NCBI GenBank assembly: GCA_040285825.1
Contig: JAUPSS010000006.1
Coordinates: forward strand, 992,001-1,056,000
Direction: 5' to 3'
DNA from: Eukaryota sp. TZLM1-RC
Lineage: Eukaryota > Metamonada: BaSk clade
Length of the DNA: 64,000 nt
Shown: in pieces, positions 40,215-53,873 of the stretch
Layout of the letters: every line of letters starts with the position of its first letter
How positions within the stretch are numbered: position 1 is the first letter of the stretch
Notes under the pieces: generated by a model
Databases searched by the model: none
What the model was told of the DNA's origin: nothing
Seen by the model: the letters and a program-made list of their open reading frames with translations, nothing else
Made by a program: the position numbers and the translations under genes

Positions 40215-40945
40215 TTTTTTTGCACCATTTTTTGGAAGTCATCCAAAAAAGTTTAGTTTAATAATAAATTAAAATTTTTCAAAAAAAAAGTTTCTGCTTC
40301 AACTGATAATCTTCCATTTATCGAAAATGGGAAAGCAATAAAAACCAGCTGTGTATTTCTATCGACATTTGCATCTTCAATTTCTTTATCATATTTTCTA
40401 TGTTTTTCTTTTGCTTTAAAATCCAGAGCAGCCACAGGATTAAGTTTTCTTCTGTGAACCAAAGTATCGTTTGCAACATTACATGAGACAAAGTCAACAA
40501 TAGCTTCAGAATTATCAATCCAATCACAGTATACATCACCTCTATCATCAGAACCAAAATTATTCAGAGAAAGTGTTTCCTTCAGCAGGGACTCTTTGAT
40601 ACACGATATCCTTGCAGTTTGTGCCATATTGAAAACAGTGTCTCTAACAGCATCATGTAATGAAGAACGATAAGTTATCAATTTAGAGCAATTTAGAGCA
40701 TGGCGCAAAGTGAGTTGAGGTGAATTCGAACAAATACATTTTTCTTTTGATAATAATTGGTTAATGGGGATGTTCAAATATAATCTCATTTTTTTGTTAC
40801 AAATGCTTCATTAGTGGCACACAATCCAAATCTTCGTGGTACAATGGTTACAAAAAGTGAAGAATCTGACGCCTTGTTTTTCACAAACACCCTTTTTCCA
40901 ATAACAATGAGTGAAGATCTTGATTTAAAAACAGCCGAGCTGCAA
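40215..40945 (-). mobile_element. Non-LTR retrotransposon family RT-C, 3' part
   Basis: Third full family. Minus strand: RVFVKNKASDSSLF, MRLYLNIPINQLL, zinc knuckle CICSNSPQLTLRHALNC, RSSLHDAVRD, DRGDVYCDWID...AIVDFVSCN endonuclease core and FPFSINGRLS. A 178-codon frame (40253-40789) is intact. A 35-bp RT-B tail (40252-40288) interrupts its C-terminal end. RT-C also occurs at 59954-60564. Confidence 0.75.
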
Positions 40946-41204
40946 ATATAGACTGTAGTTTAATAATAAATTAAAAATTTTTTTCATTAAAAAAATACAA
41001 TGAACCTTTGTCCAAATTGGCCAGTCTACAGCATGCAAAATACAATTTGTATCCATTTGTACTTTCCCTTTTTTTGGTTCACTTGCACCAACTGCTTTTA
41101 CGTTTTTTTGGATGATTTTTGAAATGATTGTAAAAAGGTGTTGGATTCAATTCATCAAAAATATTTGACCAAAGCTTTTTTTAATTTTTTTAACATACTT
41201 TTTA
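40946..41204 (+). mobile_element. Scraps: RT-B tail, RT-A C-terminus, RT-B start
   Basis: RT-B 3' tail (GACTGTAGTTTAATAATAAA), then the ~150-bp RT-A scrap, then ~40 bp of RT-B (VGFNSSKIFDQ) before a poly-T junction into minus-strand RT-B. Confidence 0.65.
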
Positions 41205-43190
41205 ATTTATTTTTCAAAACCACAGTCTAAAAAGTCAATATCTTCAAAACAAGCTTCCACACCATCAAACCTTACAGCAGCAATGTTTTTCATAATGTGC
41301 ACTGACAGACATTAAAGCTTTCGAAATCATTTTTAGGAATTGATTTGAAAATAGTAAAAAAACAATACGATTTAGCCACAAGCGACGATCAAAACGCTTA
41401 TTCATTCTTTTTTTCACAAGATTTTTCAAAATCATCAATAAAATTCAAAGCAGTTTTTTTCCAAGACGACCATACAACGATATAGCAAATGGGCAAATTT
41501 GGTAATCTACATGGCGAACATGTTTCAATTCTTTTTAAAGGATTTGCATACTTTTTTTCCGTTTGTACAATTCGGAGTCATCAAGGGGGATACTTCGGAT
41601 TGAGCATTTTTTTCAAGGCATTTTTTTCTTGCAAACATCCACTGTTACGACATCAACAACATTCATGACATCATCAAACGAGGGCACAACAACATCAGCA
41701 CGTCGTTTTTCCATATTCTGAATCTCTTACGCTTTCATTTATATCAAGAGACCTCAACAAAGGTTCTACAAAAAGATTCAATATGATAGGAATTACACAT
41801 TGCATGGATTTGATCTCTGACTGCATCATGCAACGTAGAACGATAGGAAATATATCTATTACAATTAAATAAATGTGATAATGTCAAACCAGCTCCACAT
41901 TTACAAAACAAATCATTGGGCAAATTACAAGGCCATAAATAACAACGCATTCTCATAGCAGTGGTCCATTGGTCGTCATTCAAAAAAATAGACCATAAAT
42001 CTGGGAGAATTTGATTTATCAAAACTGCAGATGAACTGTCCTTCAAATCAATCAAAAAAATTGGCAAAAGCAGGATTTTTCTTTCTTAGCCGTGCTAAGT
42101 CGAACAATAAAATCCTTGCTTTCAAATTTTCTCAAAAGATGTCGTTGGAGCTTTTTTTCAACGCAAATTTTTAATGAATATAAACTTCTGTCTGGAATTT
42201 CTTGAATGGATATGGGGAAACATGATTGCCATAAGTCGGGAGATAAACTGGATATTTCTTCTCTTAAGTTATCCAGGAATATGCTATTTGTATTTTTCAA
42301 GAAGATTTTTCGGCAAAAGGATATCTTCTAGAGAATTCAAATACAAAAATTTTTTTCCACCACCAATAAATGCAGCTTTGGTCAAATATTTTTGATGAAT
42401 TGAATCCAACACCGCCAAGTTGAACATCAGAAAAAAAATATGATTTTTTTCAAAAATTGATGGATCAACAGACATTAAATAAGCCAAAAAAATTGGGTAC
42501 GTATTTTTGTTAAATTGTCTACAAAAAAATTGTAAGTTAGGGATGGAGGTAATGATCGCAGTAAATGAGTAATTTTTTTCCAGCATAACAAATTTTCAAA
42601 AGAAAAAAATTTAAGATGTTTTTTTCCAATTCAAGAGTCTTTATGACTTCTAGCTCTTTTTTTAATTGAATTTAAATAATTTTTCAAGGCTGTCAAGTGT
42701 CTTTTTCGGCGGAACCTAAATACCAACCCAGAAAGCAGAAACTAGTTGAAGTATAATCAATATATGGAACTTCGAGGGAATTAATTATTAACTTAACATT
42801 TTTTTCCTAGAAATACAAAAAAACATTTTTTTGAACATTCAAATCAAGACCTATGGATTGGTATAATGTAGCAGCTTCATTAGCAACCCTATTAATTGTA
42901 CTTTCTGGACCAATACAAGAAATGTCATCCATGTAAGCTACCACTTGAAGGTCAGAATTTTTCTTCTTTTAATTTTTTTCAAAATTGGGTGAATTGCACG
43001 ACAAAAAAAGAAAAGGACCTAAAGGGTCTCCTTGTTTAACTCCTGATAAAGAATCCAGATTAAAAAGAATTAAAAAAATTAAATCAGATGAATTACCATA
43101 AAACCTATAAAAAAAGGTTTCGAGTTCAGGAAAAATTTGATTTGATTTCTTTCCAAATTGAATCTCTTTTCACTGAATTTTTTTTTGAAA
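41205..43190 (-). mobile_element. RT-B, palm to 3' end
   Basis: Minus-strand counterpart of 36346-38345, from FNSVKRDSIWKE (43170) through YMDDISCIG (near 42930) to the tail at 41205. The same start point as the plus-strand copy suggests an inverted duplication. Confidence 0.8.
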
Positions 43191-43194
43191 AATT

Positions 43195-45425
43195 TTAATT
43201 TATTATTAAACTACAGTCTAAAAAGTCAATATCTTCAAAAACAAGCTTCCACACCATCAAACCTCACAACAGCAATTTCTTCGTAATGTGCACTGACAGA
43301 CATCAAAGCTTTCGAAATCATTTTTAGGAATTGATTTGAAAATAGTAAAAAAACAATACGATTTAGCCACAAGCGACGATCAAAAACGCTTATTCATTCT
43401 TCTTTTTCACAAGATTTTTCAAAATCATCAATAAAATTCATAGCAGTTTTTTTCCAAGACGACCATACAACGATATAGCAAATGGGCAAATTTGGTAATC
43501 TACATGGCGAACATGTTTCAATTCTTTTTAAAGGATTTGCATACTTTTTTTCCGTTTGTACAATTCGGAGTCATCAAGGGGGATACTTCGGATTGAGCAT
43601 TTTTTTCAAGGCATTTTTTTCTTGCAAACATCCACTGTTACGACATCAACAACATTCATGACATCATCAAACGAGGGCACAACAACATCAGCACGTCGTT
43701 TTTCCATATTCTGAATCTCTTACGCTTTCATTTTATATCAAGAGACCTCAACAAAGGTTCTACAAAAGATTCAATATGATAGGAATTACACATTGCATGG
43801 ATTTGATCTCTGACTGCATCATGCAACGTAGAACGATAGGAAATAAATCTATTACAATTAAATAAATGTGATAATGTCAAACCAGCTCCACATTTGCAAA
43901 AACAAATCATTGGGCAAATTACAAGGCCATAAATAACAACGCATTCTCATAGCAGTGGTCCATTGGTCGTCATTCAAAAAAATAGACCATAAATCTGGGG
44001 AATTTGATTTATCAAAACTGCAGATGAACTGTCCTTCAAATCAATCAAAAAAATTTGCAAAAACAGGATTTTTCTTTCTTAGCCGTGCTAAGTCGAACAA
44101 TAAAATCCTTGCTTTCAAATTTTTTTCAAAAGATGTCGTTGGAGCTTTTTTTCAACGCAAATTTTTAGAGAATACAAACTTCTGTCTGGAATGTCTTGAA
44201 TAGATATGGGGAAACATGATTGCCATAAGTCTGGAGATAAACTGGAAATTTCTTCTCTTAAGTTATCGAGGAATAGGCTATTTGTAGTTTCAAGAAGATT
44301 TTTCGGCAAAAGGATATCTTCTGGAGAATTCAAATACAAAAAAATTTTTTTCCACCACCAATAAATGCAGCTTTGGTCAAATATTTTTGATGAATTGAAT
44401 CCAACACCGCCAAGTTGAACATCAGAAAAAAAATATGATTTTTTTCAAAATTGATGGATCAACAGACATTAAATAAGCCAAAAAAATTGGGTACGTATTT
44501 TTGTTAAATTGTCTACAATTTACTGAACAAGTTCACTGAATTGAAAGCATTTTTTTGAAATCAAGATTAAAAATGCAACTATTTTTCGTGACAATTGAAA
44601 AAAACAGATCAGATGTCAAAGCTGCAACTGAAGCTCCATCTATGGTTTTTGATTCCATATTGGAATGGAGAAAAAGTATTCTTTAGCTTTTGTTGAAACT
44701 CGATTAAAAAAATTACTGAAGACATCAGGCGATAAATGGCTTCACCAATGGCAATTGGGCGAACTTTTTCCATTAGGTTTAGTTAAAGCCACTAACCGTG
44801 ATGCACTTAATTCTTTTTGGTGGAACAATTTTTCATTGTCAAAACATCTTGAAAAAAAGGAACATAAATCTTTAATAATAAAAGGCATTTTTGGCGGCAC
44901 ACAGATTTCAGCATATCAAAAAGTAATTCCAGATGGACCTGGAGCTTTTTCCAGATGGAAGACGGAAAATGGCAGTTTCAACTTCTTTTTTTCAGAAAGT
45001 GGATTTTTGTTTCCAAAATTGTGAAGCAGATGGTTTATCCAAATGAAGAAATTCAGCTGGATGCAGATCCACTAATTGATTTACAGTTTCATCAGTCACA
45101 GGAGCAAGATCAGATGAGAACAGAGCGTTTTTTTCCCTGAACCATATCTCCCACGTAGCAAAAATTTTCGTACAGTCTTATTCTTGGGTTGTTTCTTTGG
45201 AGTGAAAGCCTTTTGGGGACGAGAACCTGATTTTTGTTCAAGGAAGAATTTCCAAATAGAAAATATATCCCATTCTCCTTTTTTCAAAGCAAGACTGAAT
45301 GTTCTAAACGCAACAGAAAAGGGAATGGAAGCCTTGGGACTGAGAACATTCGGAATCTTACATGGAGGCCGTAATGTATCAAGCGAGGAGCAAACATGGC
45401 ATACATATAAATTATTTTTTAAAAG
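43195..45425 (-). mobile_element. RT-B, longest 5' end, with the RT palm deleted
   Basis: Contains the only RT-B N-terminal region: a C..C finger (VCHVCSS), WDIFSIWKFF and KFLLRGRYGSG near 45150. A GKSSPIAIGEA-like stretch (near 44760) and a DFKKM-like palm start follow. At about 44515 it jumps to the FCRQFNKNTYPIF region, so the YMDD palm is missing. The rest runs to the 3' tail at 43195. Confidence 0.75.
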
Positions 45426-47940
45426 CTTGACCAAAGCTGCATTTATTTTTTTTAAGCGAAACCTTTTTATTCTAAACCTATAAATCAACATCTAAAAAAT
45501 CCATCTCTCCCAAAACAAAAACACTAGATGCAACTCTCTCATAGTGAGATCCAAGAGAAAGCAAAGCATCAGAAACCATCTTCAACATCCCTTTAAAAAA
45601 ATAGAAAAACACAATTCTATTTTTGCCAAAAACAATCTGTTGAAATTTCTGCCAGTTCTTCTCTTTACAATCATTTCAAAAATCATCCAAAAAAACGTAA
45701 AAGCAGTTGGTGCAAGTGAACCAAAAAGGGAAAATACAAATGGGTACAAATTGTATTTTTGCATGCTGTAGACTGGCCAATTTGGACAAAGGTTCATTGT
45801 ATTTTTTTGAATTTAAAAATTTTTCAGCATTTGAAAGGGGATTATGAATTTCAGAATTAACAAGCCTTTTTATTTGAGGCATTACAAGGATCAACAGACA
45901 TTACATCCAATAAAATGAAGCTTCCATCTAATCCAGGTAATATGACATCACCTCTATTATTCTTATGAAAATCATTTTTCAGCATCAAACAGATTTGACA
46001 ACAGAGGTTCCAAGAAGGATTCAATTCTATGAGATTTACACATACAATATAACTGGTCTCTTACAGCATCATGAACCTTGCTTCTAAAAGTAATAAAATG
46101 TTTACAATTTAACAAATGAGTAGTTGTAATTTCTCGAGAACATTTACAAATTAAATTATGAGGTAAATTATCAGGCCAGATAAAGGAACGAAATCTCATA
46201 TTCAGAGTCCAAGCAGAATCGGATAAGAGAGTACCATAAACTTGTGGAATTGTTGTTACTAAGGCAGAAGAAGTACTGTCACACATATCTTGTAAAAGAT
46301 TTGCAAAAGCGGGATTCTTTTTCTTGGCCAAAGCCAAGTCTAACATCAAAAATCCAAGCTTTCAAAAATCTTTCAAAAAGCTGCATTTATTGGTGGTTTT
46401 TTTTTATTTTTTTTAAGCGAAACCTTTTTATTCTAAACCTATAAATCAACATCTAAAAAATCCATCTCTCCCAAAACAAAAACACTAGATGCAACTCTCT
46501 CATAGTGAGATCCAAGAGAAAGCAAAGCATCAGAAACCATCTTCAACATCCCTTTAAAAAAATAGAAAACACAATTCTATTTTTGCCAAAAACAATCTGT
46601 TGAAATTTCTGCCAGTTCTTCTCTTTACAATCATTTCAAAATCATCCAAAAAAACGTAAAAGCAGTTGGTGCAAGTGAACCAAAAAGGGAAAAATACAAA
46701 TGGGTACAAATTGTATTTTTGCATGCTGTAGACTGGCCAATTTGGACAAAGGTTCATTGTATTTTTTTGAATTTAAAATTTTTCAGCATTTGAAAGGGGA
46801 TTATGAATTTCAGAATTAACAAGCCTTTCATTTGAGGCATTACAAGGATCAACAGACATTACATCCAATAAAATGAAGCTTCCATCTAATCCAGGTAATA
46901 TGACATCACCTCTATTATTCTTATGAAAATCATTTTTCAGCATCAAACAGATTTGACAACAGAGGTTCCAAGAAGGATTCAATTCTATGAGATTTACACA
47001 TACAATATAACTGGTCTCTTACAGCATCATGAACCTTGCTTCTAAAAGTAATAAAATGTTTACAATTTAACAAATGAGTAGTTGTAATTTCTCGAGAACA
47101 TTTACAAATTAAATTATGAGGTAAATTATCAGGCCAGATAAAGGAACGAAATCTCATATTCAGAGTCCAAGCAGAATCGGATAAGAGAGTACCATAAACT
47201 TGTGGAATTGTTGTTACTAAGGCAGAAGAAGTACTGTCACACATATCTTGTAAAAGATTTGCAAAAGCGGGATTCTTTTTCTTGGCCAAGCCAAGTCTAA
47301 CATCAAAATCCAAGCTTTCAAAATCTTTCAAAAAGCTGCATTTATTGGTGGTTTTTTTTTTATTTTTTTTAAGCGAAACCTTTTTATTCTAAACCTATAA
47401 ATCAACATCTAAAAAATCCATCTCTCCCAAAACAAAAACACTAGATGCAACTCTCTCATAGTGAGATCCAAGAGAAAGCAAAGCATCAGAAACCATCTTC
47501 AACATCCCTTTAAAAATAGAAAACACAATTCTATTTTGCCAAAACAATCTGTTGAAATTTCTGCCAGTTCTTCTCTTTACAATCATTTCAAAATCATCCA
47601 AAAAAACGTAAAAGCAGTTGGTGCAAGTGAACCAAAAAGGGAAAAATACAAATGGGTACAAATTGTATTTTTGCATGCTATAGACTGGCCAATTTGGACA
47701 AAGGTTCATTGTATTTTTTTGAATTTAAAATTTTTCAGCATTTGAAAGGGGATTATGAATTTCAGAATTAACAAGCCTTTCATTTGAGGCATTACAAGGA
47801 TCAACAGACATTACATCCAATAAAAATGAAGCTTCCATCTAATCCAGGTAATATGACATCACCTCTATTATTCTTATGAAAATCATTTTCAGCATCAAAC
47901 AGATTTGACAACAGAGGTTCCAAGAAGGATTCAATTCTAT
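45426..47940 (-). mobile_element. Three tandem RT-A 3' ends (~0.96-kb repeats)
   Basis: RT-A C-terminal halves in direct tandem: tails start at 45470, 46431 and 47387 (961 and 956 bp apart). Each carries SAWTLNMRFRSFIWPDN, the knuckle CKCSREITTTHLLNC and the RGDVILPG core; the third stops earlier. Between them lies the same spacer: RT-B CTGCATTTATTGGTGG plus T-rich sequence and AAGCGAAACC. The C-terminal frames are open for 125-133 codons (45972-46349, 46930-47331). Confidence 0.8.
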
Positions 47941-48478
47941 GATTTATTGGTGGTGGAAAAAATTTTGTATTTGAATTCTCTAGAAGATATCCTTTTGCCG
48001 AAAATCTCCTTGAAACTACAAATAGCTTATTCCTCGATAACATAAGAGAAGAAATATCCAGTTTATCTCCCGACTTATGGCAATCATGTTTCCCCATATC
48101 CATTCAAGAAATTCCAGACAGAAGTTTGTATTCATTAAAATTTGCGTTGAAAAAGCTCCAACGACATCTTTTGAGAAAATTTGAAAGCAAGGATTTTATT
48201 GTTCGACTTAGCACGGCTAAGAAAGAAAATCCTGCTTTTGCAAATTTTTTGATTGATTTGAAGGACAGTTCATCTGCAGTTTTGATAAATCAAATTCCCC
48301 AGATTTTTTTGGCCTATTTTTTTGAATGACGACCAATGGACCACTGCTATGAGAATGCGTTGTTATTTATGGCCTTGTAATTTGCCCAATGATTTGTTTT
48401 GCAAATGTGGAGCTGGTTTGACATTATCACATTTATTGAATTGTAATAGATTTATTTCCTATCGTTCTACGTTGCATG
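47941..48478 (+). mobile_element. RT-B 3' half, well preserved
   Basis: From FIGGGK through DNIREEISSLSPDLWQ and FANFLIDLKDSSSAVLINQ to ISYRSTLH, with few homopolymer errors. It joins RT-A's 5' region at 48479. Confidence 0.75.
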
Positions 48479-51365
48479 AAAAGATTTTTGCAAAAAAGAT
48501 GTTGCAGATTCAAGAAATGGTCGAAAACTTCTGTTTTTGTACGAATTGTAAAAGCCGTTGATACCGTAAGACCCCCGATCCGGATCCCAGTAGAAATAAG
48601 TCCCGCCAGCACAATCCCCTTCTCAATGGTAATGAGAAATTTTACTTCTGAATAATAAGTGGAATATTTCATCCTTCTGGAAATATTTTTGCTCGAAAAA
48701 AACAAAAAAATTGTTTTTAAGAAAAAAAATTTGGAAATAGAAAAAAATTGTAAAATCAAAAAAATTTGCCGTAAATTGTGCTTACGTGGTCGTTATGGTG
48801 CCGCAATGCAGTCTTTGTTTTCCTCTTCTTTGGCTGATGCAAACTCTGATACCCTTGAAAAAAACTTCAAAAGTTGCATCCTCAAGAAAATTTCAAGTGC
48901 AGCAAGCCTGAAGTGTGTCCTTTTTGGATTGAAAATCCTATTACTGCAATTGAAGTTCTTAAAACTATTCAAAAAAATTGCCAAAGGGGAAAGCAGCAGG
49001 CCCATCTGGAATTTCTTTTGATCTGTTAATAATAGCGTGTTCCAGTGCTCCCGAAATTGCTGATGATCTAGCCCACTATTTTTCAACAATTGATTGTTTT
49101 TGAAAATTAATCCTCCATTTGAATTACTCACAGCACGTCTGATTGCTTTAGTAAAAGCCTGGAAACGGAATCAAACCTGATGGAATACGCCCAATTGCTG
49201 TTGGTGAATCTCTTTCTCGTTTGCTAGCATCAATTGTCTTCGATCGTGTCAAAGACAAAGCTTCTACATTTTTTTGAATCCTCATCAATTTGGAATCAAA
49301 ACAATTGATGGTGCTTCTGTTGCTGCTATTGCCTCTGATACCTTTTTTTAATGCAGAGGAAAATAATTTTTATTTTTTTAATCTCGACTTTTAAAAATGC
49401 TTTTAATTCTGTAAAAGCGAGAAGCAATTTTTTTGAAGTTATTAAATCTGATTTTTCCTGAGCTATCGAGTTTTTTTCTACCATTTTTACGGGAAAGAAT
49501 CAGATTTAATTTTTTTAATTCATTTGGTCTTAATTCATCTTCTGGAGTGAAGCAGGGAGATCCTTTAGGCCCATTATTGTTTTTGTTTAGCTATTCACAA
49601 AAACTTTAAATATCATTAAGCAAAAAAATACCCTTCTATAAAAAAATAGTTGCTTATATGGATGATATATCCTTGATTGGTTCATTTGATTTACTAGAAT
49701 TGGTTGCTCAAGAAATTGCCGATTCATATGAAAATATTGGGCTTCATCTTAATGCCAGCAAATGCCTTCTGATTGGCTCTTCTGCTCAAGACCTCGTGAT
49801 AAACGATTCTATTGTCCCTTTTACTAATTATAGTAGTGATGCTTTTTAAGTTCCTTGGTTGTTGGTTAGGAAATGTGCCTCAAATTCAGAATGAATTGCA
49901 AGTTATTTTGGAAAAAAATGAAAATTGAACTTGATTCAATTTCTTCTTTAGATATAGAAAAGCATATTAAATTTTTTTCATGCTTAAAATTTGCTACACT
50001 GGGAGAATAACCCACATTTTTGAGATCTTGTGCTCCTTCCATAGCATTAGATTTTTTTGTCGTTCTTTTAATTCATTGAGAACAGAATTTTTTTGCTGAT
50101 TTATTGGATGTAGAACCAGGAATGTTGAAAAAGCCATTTATTTTTCTTCAGCAAATTTGGGTGGTATTGGTTTTTACTAAATCTTCAATTTTTGTGTCAA
50201 TCAGCATTCTTGGGTGGTGGCAAAAATTTCATTTATGAATTTTTCTCGTAGATTTCCTGATGATTCTCATCTGTTAGTCCCCAATTGTAGTCCCTATTTG
50301 TATGAGTTATCTTGTGAACTTGAAAAAAATTACCGCCACAAATTTGGACCAAATGTTTTTCCTCAATCAATTCAAGAAATTCCAAAACCGATCTCTATTT
50401 AATTTACAGTTTTGCTGTAAAAAGCTTCAACAAAAAAATTGTCAAAGATTTTTTTGAAAGCTTGGATTTTGATGTTAGACTTGGCTTGGCCAAGAAAAAA
50501 AGAATCCCGCTTTTTGCAAATCTTTTTACAAGATATGTGTGACAGTACTTCTTCTGCCTTAGTAACAACAATTCCACAAGTTTATGGTACTCTCTTATCC
50601 GATTCTGCTTGGACTCTGAATATGAGATTTCGTTCCTTTATCTGGCCTGATAATTTACCTCATAATTTAATTTGTAAATGTTCTCGAGAAATTACAACTA
50701 CTCATTTGTTAAATTGTAAACATTTTTATTACTTTTTAGAAGCAAGGTTCATGATGCTGTAAGAGACCAGTTATATTGTATGTGTAAATCTCATAGAATT
50801 GAATCCTTCTTGGAACCTTTGTTGTCAAATCTGTTTGATGCTGAAAATGATTTTTCATAAGAATAATAGAGGTGATGTTATATTACCTGGATTAGATGGA
50901 AGCTTCATTTTATTGGATGTAATGTCTGTTGATCCTTGTAATGCCTCAAATGAAAGGCTTGTTAATTCTGAAATTCATAATCCCCTTTCAAATGCTGAAA
51001 ATTTTTAAATTCAAAAAAATACAATGAACCTTTGTCCAAATTGGCCAGTCTACAGCATGCAAAAATACAATTTGTATCCATTTGTATTTTTCCCTTTTTG
51101 GTTCACTTGCACCAACTGCTTTTACGTTTTTTTGGATGATTTTTGAAATGATTGTAAAGAGAAGAACTGGCAGAAATTTCAACAGATTGTTTTGGCAAAA
51201 ATAGAATTGTGTTTTCTATTTTTTTAAGGGGATGTTGAAGATGGTTTCTGATGCTTTGCTTTCTCTTGGATCTCACTATGAGAGAGTTGCATCTAGTGTT
51301 TTTTTGTTTTTGGGAGAGATGGATTTTTTTAGATGTTGATTTATAGGTTTAGAATAAAAATTAAA
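48479..51365 (+). mobile_element. RT-A, nearly full length (frameshifted)
   Basis: Begins with a cysteine pair region (CFCTNCKSR, 48530-48560), then ISSFWKYFARKN, CLRGRYGAAMQ (near 48785) and GIRPIAVGES (near 49180). Palm motifs follow: DFKNAFNSVK (near 49385), GVKQGDPLGPLLF (near 49550) and YMDDISLIG (49658). Then come the thumb, zinc knuckle, endonuclease core and 3' end near 51345. This is the most complete RT-A layout in the window, ~2.8 kb, but nearly every T or A run of five or more breaks the frame. Confidence 0.8.
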
Positions 51366-52015
51366 TTTATTCTACGTTGCATGATGCAGTCAGAGATCAA
51401 ATCCATGCAATGTGTAATTCCTATCATATTGAATCTTTTTGTAGAACCTTTGTTGAGGTCTCTTGATATAAATGAAAGCGTAAGAGATTCAGAATATGGA
51501 AAACGACGTGCTGATGTTGTTGTGCCCTCGTTTGATGATGTCATGAATGTTGTTGATGTCGTAACAGTGGATGTTTGCAAGAAAAAAATGCCTTGAAAAA
51601 AATGCTCAATCTGAAGTATCCCCCTTGATGACTCCGAATTGTACAAACGGAAAAAAATATGCAAATCCTTTAAAAGAATTGAAACATGTTCGCCATGTAG
51701 ATTACCAAATTTGCCCATTTGCTATATCGTTGTATGGTCGTCTTGGAAAAAAACTGCTATGAATTTTTATTGATGATTTTTGAAAAATCTTGTGAAAAGA
51801 AGAATGAATAAGCGTTTTTGATCGTCGCTTGTGGCTAAAATCGTATTGTTTTTTTACCATTTTTCAAATCAATTCCTAAAATGAATTCGAAAAGCTTTGA
51901 TGTCTGTCAGTGCACATTACGAAGAAATTGCTGTTGTGAGGTTTGATGGTGTGGAAGCTTGTTTTTGAAGATATTGACTTTTTAGACTGTAGTTTAATAA
52001 TAAATTAAAATTTTT
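51366..52015 (+). mobile_element. RT-B 3' end
   Basis: Starts at STLHDAVRDQIHAM and runs through RRADVVVPSF...VDVVTVDV to the 3' tail; follows an RT-A 3' end directly. Confidence 0.75.
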
Positions 52016-53380
52016 TTCATTAAAAAAATAATATGAACCTTTGTCCAAATTGGCCAGTCTACAGCATGCAAAAATACAATTTGTATCCATTTGTACTTTC
52101 CCTTTTTTTGGTTCACTTGCACCAACTGCTTTTACGTTTTTGGATGATTTTTGAAATGATTGTAAAAAGGTGTTGGATTCAATTCATCAAAATATTTGAC
52201 CAAAAGCTGCATTTATTGGTGGTGGAAAAAAATTTTTGTATTTGAATTCTCTAGAAGATATCCTTTTTTTCCGAAAATCTTCTTGAAACTACAAATAGCT
52301 TATTCCTCGATAACTTAAGAGAAGAAATATCCAGTTTATCTCCCGACTTATGGCAATCATGTTTCCCCATATCCATTCAAGAAATTCCAGACAGAAGTTT
52401 GTATTCATTAAAATTTGCGTTGAAAAAAAGCTCCAACGACATCTTTTTGAGAAAAATTTGAAAGCAAGGATTTTTATTGTTCGACTTAGCACGGCTAAGA
52501 AAGAAAATCCTGCTTTTGCAAATTTTTGATTGATTTGAAGGACAGTTCATCTGCAGTTTTGATAAATCAAATTCCCCAGATTTTTTTGTCCTATTTTTTT
52601 GAATGACGACCAATGGACCACTGCTATGAGAATGCGTTGTTATTTATGGCCTTGTAATTTGCCCAATGATTTGTTTTGCAAATGTGGAGCTGGTTTAACA
52701 TTATCACATTTATTTAATTGTAATAGATTTATTTCCTATCGTTCTACGTTGCATGATGCAGTCAGAGATCAAATCCATGCAATGTGTAATTCCTATCATA
52801 TTGAATCTTTTTGTAGAACCTTTGTTGAGGTCTCTTGATATAAATGAAAGCGCAAGAGATTCAGAATATGGAAAACGACGTGCTGATGTTGTTGTGCCCT
52901 CGTTTGATGATGTCATGAATGTTGTTGATGTCGTAACAGTGGATGTTTGCAAGAAAAAAATGCCTTGAAAAAAATGCTCAATCTGAAGTATCCCCCTTGA
53001 TGACTCCGAATTGTACAAACGAAAAAAATATGCAAATCCTTTAAAAAGAATTGAAACATGTTCGCCATGTAGATTACCAAATTCGCCCATTTGCTATATC
53101 GTTGTATGGTCGTCTTGGAAAAAAACTGCTATGAATTTTATTGATGATTTTTGAAAATCTTGTGAAAAAGAAGAATGAATAAGCGTTTTTGATCGTCGCT
53201 TGTGGCTAAATCGTATTGTTTTTACTATTTTTCAAATCAATTCCTAAAAATGATTTCGAAAGCTTTGATGTCTGTCAGTGCACATTACGAAGAAATTGCT
53301 GTTGTGAGGTTTGATGGTGTGGAAGCTTGTTTTGAAGATATTGACTTTTTAGACTGTAGTTGAATAATAAATTAAAAATT
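52016..53380 (+). mobile_element. RT-A scrap plus RT-B 3' half
   Basis: RT-A C-terminal scrap (52016-52166) then RT-B from VGFNSSK to the 3' tail, the same composite unit as 38346-39720 (about 1.37 kb). Confidence 0.75.
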
Positions 53381-53530
53381 TTTCATTAACAAAATACAAT
53401 GAACCTTTGTCCAAATTGGCCAGTCTACAGCATGCAAAAATACAATTTGTATCCATTTGTACTTTCCCTTTTTGGTTTACTTGCACGAACTGCTTTTAGG
53501 TTTTTGGATGATTTTTTGAAATGATTGTAA

Positions 53531-53873
53531 AAAGGTGTTGGATTCAATTCATCAAAATATTTGACCAAAGCTGCATTTTATTGGTGGTGGAAAAAAATTT
53601 TTGTATTTGAATTCTATAGAAGATATCCTTTTGCCGAAAATCTTCTTGAAACTACAAATAGCTTATTCCTCGATAACTTAAGAGAAGAAATATCCAGTTT
53701 ATCTCCCGACTTATGGCAATCATGTTTCCCCATATCCATTCAAGAAATTCCAGACAGAAGTTTGTATTCATTAAAATTTGCGTTGAAAAAGCTCCAACGA
53801 CATCTTTTGAGAAAATTTGAAAGCAAGGATTTTATTGTTCGACTTAGCACGGCTAAGAAAGAAAATCCTGCTT
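53531..53873 (+). mobile_element. RT-B, left part (interrupted by RT-A)
   Basis: AFIGGGK through LDNLREEISSLSPDLWQ and LQRHLLRKFESKDFIVRL to AKKENPA, cut at the target AAATCCTGCTT (53863-53873). Confidence 0.8.

Noticed and set aside
42174-42395. Hydrophobic plus-strand frames such as the one at 42174 and its counterparts
   Set aside because: Antisense to the RT-B SLSPDLWQ region; they recur wherever RT-B recurs.
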